NCBI GenBank assembly: GCA_023634235.1
Contig: JAMKCF010000015.1
Location: 14,852,087-14,916,086, forward strand
Reading direction: 5' to 3'
Origin: Pisaster brevispinus
Taxonomy: Eukaryota > Echinodermata > Asteroidea > Forcipulatida > Asteriidae
Length of the DNA stretch: 64,000 bases
The notes beneath the pieces were generated by a model. The model made no database searches, was not told where the DNA came from, and worked only from the letters and a program-made list of their open reading frames with translations. The position numbers were made by a program, and so were the translations under genes. Below, piece after piece: positions 38,101-50,100 of this stretch (position 1 is its first letter; every line of letters begins with the position of its first letter).

Positions 38101-41100
38101 AATAAACAAGGATTCTTGGATCAAGACATAACTAAGAAAACAGAGCATTCCATTCCTTTTTAGGGGGTAAGGTTTAAAGGGTGGGAAGATTTTGTCAACT
38201 AGCAGCCATGAATCACCATTCAATGAGATTTGGCGAGACTTGACAAAGATTCTGACAAGATTTTGTGAGACTTTTCCATGGAGTATCACTGGCACTTGCT
38301 GGCAGAATACATGAAGCCTTCTTTTGTTTTACAGCATAAATTGTTCATAGATATCAAAACAAAGCATCAACTAATGAATTATTCAACACCCACACTTTCA
38401 AAAGCTCAGCCCAAAGTCAAGTCTATTTTTACAAATTTTACATTGGCATAAGCATAAGCAACAGCATAAGCAATGCCGTTTTTAACATCCGAGTATAGAT
38501 TTTCTAGTTTATGTTTCTGTTTCGACATGAAGTTATTTATTTCTCTGAAGCAGAGAGTGCCAGGAGTGGAAATAACAGCCAGAATGGAAACCGGCACTGC
38601 CGAGTTTTCTGTGCTGTTACCAAGGAAGGTTTGACGGGAAACATATGACATTTGCAAACGGATACAAATAGTCATGCAGTCGGCGACAAGCCATCTTTAA
38701 TAACGAATCTATCCACACAGCTGGCTGAAGTTTGCGGGATCCAGCAAACCCAAACCCACCCTCAAAGTAAAAACCGTTTAACCAACACCGAAGGAATTTC
38801 CCTCTGACCTTAGAAATGTGGCAACTAAGAACAAAGTACGCTAAGTCTAGAAGGTTAGAGAGAGTGTTACTGCTTGTTCTTGACGAAAGACCATCTTCAA
38901 GCAGATGCTGCTCAGGCTGCTACGCATTTTCGTCGTTTACTTCTAATTTGCAGTTGTGCATCAATAATTGCTTCAATCACTTCTTTTTGGAAAAAAAAAA
39001 CCTGTAGCAGATTTTTCACACCCATTCTGTCAGTGAATGTATTCTACAAAATCTGGAAAGTAACTTTACAAAAAGTGCGAGTTTGTTAGGAATGCTGCCT
39101 TTAGTTTCTTGAAGGAATAATATATTCAGGAACAGTTTTTTTCAAATAGTCTGTAAAATTTGTGAGGATGTCTTCGGAAGTGATGGACAATTTTGACAGG
39201 TGACTTGGAGGCTACCAACAGCACTGCGTCCAAGACGGACACTTCCGCAGACCAAGAGATAACTTTCTTGCAGTGTTTTATTGTCCCCAAGAAAATTTTA
39301 CGAATATCAAAATTCAAATTTATTTTCTTTTTCGGAGAACTGGTTGCCTTTGAATTGCTTCTGTGACATCAGTCGTCAGAGATCAATGAAAGAAGTTTTT
39401 TAGCTGGTTCCATAAACTTTTTTGGAAACTTTCAGAAACTTTTTCGAAAACTTGCGACTTGGAAAAAATGTTCACTTCAAGAAACCAAGTTATACAATCC
39501 TCTTGAAGTCCTAGCAAGAATCTGTTTTGGGTGTGTTACTGGTAACTAACAAAATAGCTGGTTAGCTTTTATTAGATTTAGAAAAATGTTGGTTATAAAA
39601 TAATGATTTTGAGACTTGCTTTTTCTGTTTGGGTTTTTGTTTTTGTTTTTTAGTGTTAGCCCTAAATGAGCGTGAGGGTTTTATCAATATTATGTAAATG
39701 ATCGTCATCGTTAGATGTCAGTAATTGAGTTTGTGGCAATACTATTTTCTAAAATGACCCAAGATGGTGAGAGGTTTTGTCCACCAAGGCGAGAAATTTC
39801 TTGCGCAACGAATTTAATAATCAGCGAATTGAAATTAAATAACTCTACATAACCAGATGCTGCAAAGTTCAAAGCAAAAATGGTAATGAAGTAAGAAAGT
39901 CGCTTTTTATGATCATTTTAAAAAGGTCGTTTTCAAGGTCATTTTTTAGTTTAAAGATCATTTCAAAATAGCCTTTAAAATATGACCTTTAAACATATGA
40001 CCTCACAAATGACCTTCTGGTAAAAAGAACCAATGATAAAATATGGAAGGTTGTTATCAGCCATGACCTGAAGTATGACCCCAAAGTGTGCAGCTTCCAT
40101 TTTTGTTGTTGTTTGATTGATCAGCGAAAGAGAAAGATTATGACTGGTTTTAGTTTTTAATGATGAAAAAAAGAAAGATTGGTCACTTACTTGTCCGGGG
40201 GTGCGTTGTAGTGTTGTTGCTGAGCTGGTGGCTGGGATGGTTTGTAGTGTTGGGCAGGTGGGGGTGCGCTGTATGGTTTTGCGGCAGGGGGAGCACTGTG
40301 GTGCTGCGCTGTGGACGGTTGGGACGACGAGCCGTTGGTGTAAGATTGGCTGCTGGAACAGAAATAAAAACCGATACAAATGCCCGTCCCAATAGGAAAA
40401 TCTTCACCCAATGGAAACCTTTTTGGTATCGTGGTGGTTGAGATTTGATGGGAATCAAGGTTTTGAAAGTTGTGGGTTCGAATCCTGGTTGAGGCAGTAG
40501 CTCGATTTTGTCAGTTTGAAGCAGAGACTAACAACTTGCAGCAGCGGTGAGTAGACAAAACATAGTCCTCTGATGGCATGAGTTGTGATTTATCTGAGAC
40601 AGAGTACCAGGAAGAAAGGGTACCAGGATAGCCTGGATGATGCCAATCTTCACTCAGCTTTATACCCTGGAATGCAACAGTTGCTCATCCCAGGCTAGGT
40701 ACAGAGGACAAAGCTTGGGGTTTTAGACGAGACAATACAGTTACTAGCCCAAAGCCAACTGCAAAACTTCTGATGAACCAAATTCAACAACTACCCCAAT
40801 GCCATGAGGCAATATGACAACATCAATGGCCATGTTTGGGATGAGGCTCAGAGCTCCCCATGACAGAATAACAAGATAAGGAAAAGAAGAAAATACTGTC
40901 AGAGAAAGCCGTTGAAATGGGGAAAAAGAAGAAGAAATTGAACTGGTGGAAACAAGAATTCATAAAGAAAGAAAAACAAATGCTTTGTTAAACCTTTAAA
41001 CACAAAATCATTACGAAGAAAGCACGGACAAGAAAAACAGTAGCCAAGTTGAAAAATCAGTCCCTCTATTACAGCCAATGGGATTTCTCTTCCACATATA

Positions 41101-44100
41101 ACAACGTAACCCAGCCTGAGGCTTGAAGACGTAGCAGTCTGGTCCCTACAAAGTGAGCTTTACAACTATCGATGTACATTTGTATACAGGGGTTATGACA
41201 AAATGGTGGCAGTAGGATACATACAGACTCGCCAAGAAACCAAAATATCGACTTCCGTAAAAACCAACAGTCCATTTTATTTCTCCAAAACTTGGAGGTG
41301 GTCACAGTCATACATGTACACGTAATTTAGTGTATTTTAAAATTAAAAATATGGAAAATCACACACACACAAAATGTAAAATATTTTAAGTATATATTCA
41401 ATAAGTGTAAGTATTAGGTGCAAACCCGGTTTAAAATTGCACACTTAAAATAAATAGTTTAAAAACTTCTATAACACTGAGCTATTAAAAAAAAAAGAAA
41501 AAAAAAAGATATACTTAAATACCATAAATATATTTCTACATGTTATAAATTCTGCATTGTTATAGTTATTTCATAAAACTTTCTATTATGGTCTATATTT
41601 TATATAAGGTGGAAGCTACAACTTCACTCATTCCTATGATAAACCTTTGGTTTATTTCCTATGATATGTAAGGTAGAGAAAAGGCACATAATCCACAAAA
41701 AAACCCAAAGTCTTTGAGGGAAGGTACAAGATATTACCAAAGTGACCCCAAATATCACTTAATTAAGAGATCCTGAAACAAACTTTAGTCACAACAATTG
41801 TTTATTACATTTGAATTTAAGAAGTGAAGTCTTTCCACAATAAAAAGTCAACAAAGTTGCCTCAACTGCGAAAAAACAAAACCTGGATTAAACTGAAAGT
41901 CTTTTTTGAAAAATCTTCATGAAGAATTAAGAGTAGGACCTTTTAAAAGGTCACATGACAAAAGGTCACATGGCCTGTCACAGGCAGGGTACCAGCTGGT
42001 ATTGCATTTAACATAAGGGTAAGGTATGGATACCGCTTTTCAAAAAACAAAATGGCCGCTGCACTGGTTTTTTCTACTGCTTTATATAAACCAGTGTACT
42101 ACGCGTAAGTCACGCATACTCCACCCCCATGGGGGCAGTATAGCTGTTGAATTTTGGCAAGAATTCAAATTCAGGGATAAAGAATTGTCAGAACAAAGTT
42201 TTAAAAAACCAACTTTCTTTCAATTTAGCAGAACCTCGAGGACCCCACTCAAAATCAAACACAATTTAAACAGCTGTACAATCAATGTTATTTTGAACTC
42301 CAAGAAAGTTCTTTTTTTTTCCCTGTATTTTTTCTTCGAAATGGCAAGAAGTACACAGAATGAAAATATGACAACAATTTGGGCAATTTCTTTCTTGGCA
42401 CGATTATAAATTGACTAAGCATACAAAATTCAATCAGAACACAAATAATTCAAAGACAACTTACGTTTTGTCACAGTAGCACCGTACAACACACAAGATC
42501 CACTACAAACATGTAACGCCTATTTTCAGAAAATTAATATTTGGGGGTGAAATCTGATACGATAACAAAAATAATTTGGACCGAGACTGAGTTCTATCAT
42601 CAGGCGATGTAGAAATCAGACTGGGCACAGTTCCCAAGTCAGGCGACCATCATCATGCGACAAACATTCCTCTCTGACTTCTGGCATTTCCAGACTCTCT
42701 GCACATGCGTAGTACCGATTAAGTACCACCGGCGACCGGTATGTCAGATAACCAGCTTGACATCTTAAAAGATGAACGATCTATTTAGGATGTGGGTTTG
42801 GGATGGCCAGGGCATCAAAGGAATCTCCTTGTCTTGGTTTAAAGTTATATTGCTCGGACTTTTTAACAAATTCACCTACAATTTTTCTAACAGTATCTAA
42901 CCTACATTTCAAGATGGTAGAAATTACTAGGCAGCCGTAGAAAAAGCTTTTTGGTAATTCCATGATTATTTCCAGTACACTTCAAGCAATTAAACAAGTC
43001 TCTTATAGCTCCTAAAAATGTAAAGACATTAAACATTTACATTTTATTATCAGTTCCTTTTGCAATTGTGTTTGAAATAACCTTCGGATTGAAAGAAATG
43101 TCAATGAAATCAAACAAATTGCAATTTTGCAGTACTGCATCTCTTTGAAACTTCTTGCCTGGTGCATGTTTCCCTCCATCCTACAATCTAGACTGTTTTA
43201 AGAGGAATATCAACTCCTACCTTCAGCTCCCCTGAGTTATTTTCATCTTAAATGTTTTCTTCTTGTAGCCCCTTACCAAGAGTGGATTTTAGTCTTGTTT
43301 AGGGAAAACTTGCTTTAACAAGTTAAAAAATCTCTGTTTAATTCAACATCAAACATTTTGAGACAAGACGAGTGAATCAAGTCACCGGCGATCAACAAAA
43401 CTGACTGAAGAGTTAAAAATAATTAGCACTTATCCCCCTATCAACAGACATCAGAATTGGTACACAAAATTCTTAATCACACTTCAGTGAACAATTATTT
43501 GGAAAACCCGAAACATATGCTAGACAAATGTTGCCTCTGATCAAATTTGGGTCACTTATTTCAAATATTTATAGATTTACGTTATCGCACCCAAATCCAA
43601 CGGCCCAAATCCAGACTGAAAGACAATTTCTGATTGGGGACCTGGTGTTGGAATCCATCAACTGATGTCTTGACCAAAACTGATAAATGCTCCTCGTTTG
43701 TTTTGATCTCTTTTTGAGAAAACGCCAATGTTTTCATATCTTAGAGAGGCACATTGCTTTAAAATCTCAAAAAAAATTCATGTTTGGAATTTCTCCTCAT
43801 CCTTTTTGACAAGTTGTTCATGCACTAAAACACCTCCACTGTGTTGTGATTTGTAAGCAGTGATAAAGAGACATAAATTTGCCTATGGAAGTACAACCAG
43901 CGGAACATCTGGTCCACCATTTTGTGGATATTAAAAAAATTTGAGTCAAAAATTTGGGTTCTACAAAATAGCTGACAGTGTTCTGTCATAAAATTACACA
44001 AATACCAAACTATTTCAAAGGATATTCATGTGAATCATTATATTCTACTTTTAGAACATCTATCCAACCAGACTCATTTCATAACAAATGCTTTTTACGG

Positions 44101-47100
44101 CCGAATCCAAAGACAATGTGCCCCTTTAAAGTCATACACTGTATCTTTGTATAAAAAAAAGAGTAAAATTTGAAAGTCCCTTTAAGGACTAAACAACGAG
44201 AGCACAGCTGGTAATATTCTCTTGACCTTCATGGGAATTTCCTTTTAAAAAAAGGGAGCAGGAAAATTAAATTGTAACACAAAAAATTACAGGGAACCAG
44301 TCAAGCGATAGGACTAATAAATAGTATTTTCGGCTGGTAACATGTTTCTGCTATTTCAAAGCACATTACTTTGCGGCAATTTTATGAAATTGCAACCTCT
44401 AAACGCAGATTTTTTCAAAAAGCAAGAGAAACCTCTGAACAGAAAAATTTCTCAGATTAACGTTTTATCTTTTGACGATTAATTTGACAGAATAAAAACT
44501 TTGCCATCATCTGAACCGCCCCTTTAAGTTAACTGCGACTATCAAACATGAATTCCTCAAATAGTTTCCGAGCCATGATCTTTCAAGTCAAAACTTTGAC
44601 CATGGAAAGTATACACTTCATACTTCTGAAAAAGAGTATTATCTGTTGCAAACTGCTTACCAACCAAAAGGACCTATGGCATAAATGCAAAAAAATAGTT
44701 AGTGGCCTGACGTTTCGACCCTAGCAGAGGGAAAGGCTTCCTTTGAGAAAGACTCTGGGTCGAAACGTCAGGCCACTAACTATTTTTTGCTTCATATTTC
44801 TATCACATTGTACTCTCGGAGAGACAAAGAAACTTCTTCAGAACCTGAGATTTTTTTCTTATTTTGTAGACTCTAATCCTTAGAAATTCAAGGTAAGCTC
44901 CAAGTATCAATGAAAATTGCGGGCTGTTAATTTTGACTACTGTATTAAACATTGCAAAAAGTTTTCAAATGCCTGAACTTTTATCTTAAATACGACTGCT
45001 GGGAGATAACAAGCTATTAATAGTTTTAAACATATTCATTGAAAAAGTTATAAAAATTAGGGTAAAATGAGACCACCCTTTACTGATATAATGATAGCTA
45101 TTATAAATAATAATTGTGAGCCTAATTGTCTTGGTCTTGTACCCAAACCTCTTTCATCTACCACTATAATACATATATCTCAAGGCTACATATACTATTA
45201 AGGCACTTCAAGGTTTTTGTGACTAATTTGTTACCTGACTATTCTGAATACATAGGTATTGCATAGTTTTGATAAATATTCTTTAATAAATAAATCACGG
45301 CAGTACTTTTCAATGGTTTAGAGTGACCTCAACTTAGGAAAACTTTGTGGCCAATCAGCAGCTCTTTTGCATGGACATACTCATTTTTGGCTGACTCTTG
45401 GTCGATTTGATTGGCTGCTTTGATGTTGCCCTCTTGTGATTGGGCAGAAAGACCCCCTGAATCAGCATAACAATAAAAGCCAGTGGCAACTGTTTTGCAT
45501 AAACTCCCTCTTTCAGCTGACTCTCTCTCTCTCCTTCTGATTGGTTGCTTTGTGTTCCAGCTTGTTGCTGATTGGATGAAGGGGCCCCTGAACCAGCACA
45601 GACAGCTTTACCAATTCCTGCCGATAGAAGGCAGAAGGGGAGAGAGTCAGCACAAAGAGTGAAGTTTTTCTTTTTAAAAACAGTTTTTCATTTCCATGTT
45701 TGAGTCAAAGGTCATCGAGGTATCTGTAGCATTCACAGCATGCACCCCTCTAACCCCACCCCAAAGGGCCTGACACGGACAAATTGTACTTATTTTACAC
45801 AAACAAATTTCAACAATTAATTTAGAACTAAAAAGGTAGATCCCTTTGGCTTTTACACACAGATTTTTATTTTTAAGGCCGAGCGACAAGAAATAACCTT
45901 TAAAACATTTTCTTCTTGAGTTTTCCTTTAAAAAGAAATTCATTTGGTCTTTAGTTAAAAAACAAATCCTTAAGAAAAAACTATTTTGATTTACAAACAA
46001 ATGTATTTCTCCTTTTAAAATAACTGACTGATATTTTCTCTTAGGAAACAAAAAAAAAGTTGCTGAGCAAAATAAAAGTAGGGCACCAGTCGCAACAATG
46101 GAAACTTATTTAATTTTTTGGCTGGTACCCGTTTCTGCTCGGCAATATTTTTTCTGCGCTAAACAAGTTTTTCTGTTTACAGGCTTTAGGAGATTTGTCC
46201 CCGATTTGTAAAAAATGTCATTACATGAAATAAAATTGGTTCACCCCCCCCCTCCACAAAAACTTTGTCTGTTTGTCTTGGGTACACAAAATGTAGATGC
46301 ATGCAAGATAAATTATTAGAGCAACGTCTACTTCATCTAACGGCCACGTCAGAATGCAAACGAAATGCCTCTGGAGTCAAACACAGTTAAGTTACTTGAA
46401 TGTCAAACTGGCTGCACGACTTTCTACACTCCACAGAGATTACAAAATGTCTCAAACATGGGTGGGGGAAGTTATACAAAAACCAAGGGGGTGTCAAAGG
46501 AAGAGGTCAAAGGGCAACACAAAGATGATTTAGCTTATTACTGCGGCCGCACAAACTGTGAAAAGATATGGTGGTGGGAAAGGTTTTAAAGTTCACCAGC
46601 GAACGGTACAATCTCATTAAAAAATTTGTGAAGATTCGGCAGCGAGACAGGTTTAAAAGTTCACCAGTGAAAAAAGAAAAGAAATAAACAGAGTTTAATC
46701 TTATTTGTCGATGTCAGGGAATGTTTTATTATCGTCTACGTTCAGCTGAATGTTAAAGGTAGGGTATGGCCTTTTTTTTCCTTTTAGAAGAGTACATTCC
46801 AATCTTCTAGTTTCAATAAACAAACCAAAAAATCTACCTCTTTAAATATCAACGAAATGTATGGCAAAGCATTGAATAGTTTTTTAGGTTTAGGAATATT
46901 GTGCACTTTCATTTCATTCTTATTTTGATCTGGCTGATTAAAATAAGAATCCATAGTTTGGAGAAAAAGTTTCTCACCCAAGGACCTTCAGAAAGAAAAA
47001 AGGTCTTTGGGACATTTGAGTCCGGTGTCAGTTTTTAAGAATTAATCTTTCTTATTCCTTTAATTTGTGACAAAAATAAGGAAATAGTGAAATGGCATTC

Positions 47101-50100
47101 AAAAGTGAAGGCAACCTAAACTTCAGCCATGGTATCAATGTGATGTTGATGTCTTAAACATACTATATGTTGAGATATGGCCTAACATTTCGACCCTAGC
47201 AGCGTCTTTCTCGAAGCCTGATTTTAGCCTTTGAAAAAGACTCTGCTAGGGTCAAAGCGCCAGGCCAATAACTAATTTTTTTGCATTTATACCATAGGTC
47301 CTTTTGGTTGGTAAGCAGTTTGCAATCAGCTGATTCTATTTTCTCAAGTTGAGATGTGCTTATATTGTAGGCAGTAATTAGGTGTTACTGGTAAGCTTTT
47401 AATCTCAGCTATTTGATGAGTAAACAAACCCAGTTTGGAGTTTGGGTAAGAAATTTTTGGCATGGAGAGTCCTGTTAAAATATCTTTTTTTCGAACATGT
47501 ACTTTACCTTTAACTTAAAAGTGTACCTTCAGTTTCTGTAACCTTTGGATTGTTTTAATCCGATATAAACAGAGAGATATACAATGAACTAACCTGTGAA
47601 CATTACATTTCATTTCAGAAGGTGGTAGTGTTTTTGAGATATCATCAAAAATTTGAAGTGATTTTGCCATGCAGGAAGAATAATCCGTAATTGGAATACA
47701 CAATCTGAGAAACGTTTCATGCATGAAACGTTTCTCAGAAATGCCTCTCTCCAAAACCACATTCCTTTGAAGGGAATTGTTTCTCAACATGTTCTACATT
47801 ATCAACAGCTGCAGTGCTTCTTACCAAGTCAGTGTTCATGGTCATTAATTTTTGGAGTAATTACCAAAGCTAAACCCTACCTTTAAAAAAATTAATGCTT
47901 GTACTTTTTATAGGCTGGTGTCTACCTTGAATTGTATAGTGACCCAGACTTAATTTAAGGTCTTATAAAAACATTGGGGGGATTTACACTCTGATGATTA
48001 AGGAATGGCAGGAGATATTTGTACAGGATGATTCATCTTTGACTTATGTACGCAAGACATTCCCCAACTGACAAGGCTCAGAGGTCAAACATAAAATTTG
48101 CTTTAAAGGGAAAAACTCTGTCATTTTTCATTCAAAAATTGTTTTCTTTTACAAGAATATATTGCAGTCTATTTCATTCCGGGTAAACCCTATAGCATTG
48201 AATGTTTCAGGCAACTCTGTTGACTAAACCGGGGCGGGAATTTTACACTGGACCGCCGGCCCGAGGCCAGTGACTTTATCATCGGGCCAGTAAACTCATG
48301 ACCGGACAAAGTCGGCGGTCTTGTGTTTGTGTTCAAATGTTGACATTCAGTCTGATAAATATAATTCTGTTGATTATTTAAGAAACCTCACCAATAATAC
48401 AAATGAGATAAATCTTATCTTAGTGCTTTTTCAAATTCAAACAGTACCAATTGTTAAAATGTGTAGGATTGATTTCTCCTCATTTCAGTTCTGGTCTTGT
48501 ACACAAAATTCTGGTCAAGTAAATCATTTTGAGCTACAAGCCGTCTGGTCTTGTGGGTTTTCCCCCAAATTTGAGCTCTGTAAACTAAAAACAAAAAAAA
48601 ACCTAACCCCTCAAACAGAACATATCTGTTGCTTGTTCTATAAACAGACCAGGGTTAGAGGTCAAACCAAAATCACATTAAAGGGGAAAACTTTTTCTAT
48701 TTTACAAAAGTTGTATTAAAGCATGCTTACAACACCTTTAAGCTGGCCTGGACATTTATCTTTGAGAGGGCAAGGTCATTTTCATTTTGCTAAGGGCAGT
48801 TCCATTGGGAAATTTTATAGTCTATGGGAAACTTATGGAGGGGCACCAAGGCCAAGACCATGGGCAACAGACAGTTAATAACTTTTACATCAAGTAAAAA
48901 TCTGAGAAACTTCAGACAAATCACATTGTGGCCACGCCTTAACTGACCCTCTACGGACAAAAAAGTCAGGAAGACAGAAAGACAGCAGAGAATTGCACAC
49001 CAAGTAAGAGTCTGAACAACTTTACGATAATTCAGAAGAAACTGGCAATAACTTTGAAATCATGTTGTGACCACTTTAACTATGGAAGTTTCCAGACGAG
49101 TATCAGACAGAATATCCCCCGTCCCTGATCTCTGGCAGAAGGGGCCAGTCCATGGAGGTGACTGAAATTTGCTGAGATCCTCCGTCGACAAGAATTAGCC
49201 CCACACTGGGAGGATGTTTTCAACAACTGACAAATTCCTCCTCGGCAGCGATCTAAAAACGACCTGCAAATTACTCCTCTAAACTTGATTTTCTCTTTTG
49301 GCGACCGTGGTTTACAGTTGACAGTTTCTCTCGCTGCGTGATAACCTGACTGTGTTTGTAATGTGGTTACGTGACGAGGGTAGCATGAACTGTATGTGAT
49401 ACATACTTGTCAGTGGCAGGGAACCAACTGTCTGAGCTGGTAATCGAGTTACCGTTTGAACTGTACAGCAAAAATGAATGTAATTTTTGTTTTTTTACTG
49501 CAGTGAACCAACTGTGTCTAAGCTGGTTAACTGGATTATTAGTATTTAAAATATGCAGCTCACAGTCAATGCTGCATCTCTTGGCTGTAGGGAACCAGCT
49601 GTCTAGGCTGGTAATCCAGTAACCATGACATACACAGCAAAATGAACGACATTTTTTTTTTAACTGCAGGGAACTAATGTCTGAGTTGGTAATCCGTTGT
49701 ATTACTCTTTAAAATGTGCAGCTAAATAAGTTATCACTTCTTGGTTGTTGGGAACCAGTTGTCAGAGCTGGTGACCTTTGTCCCCTACTACAACATGACA
49801 ACACATCAGATGGAACTCTCACTCGGGATGCTCGTTACAAAAATGAGTTTTCAATCCAACACTGTTTTGGAGACAAGTCTCCCAAAAGTGTTTTGGGTTT
49901 TGGGTTAAGCAAATCACATCTTGAGCACTTTCAGATGCCTTGGGGTGTGACAACGCTCTTTATAAGAACAGCGTGGGGTACTATTATTATCTTTAATTTT
50001 TTACTGAAAATGTGAAGTCTGTTTCATCCATCGAGCATACATTGTATCACATCCACAATCAACACAAGCGGGCTTCGAACTGCTCATACGTAATGACCAG

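Noticed and set aside
39126..39317. 63-codon minus-strand ORF
   Set aside because: No domain, no flanking splice signals in a suitable phase, and length within chance expectation.
43385..43410. A 15-nt phase-2 microexon between CTTCAGTCAG and GTGACT
   Set aside because: Too short to distinguish from chance without transcript data.
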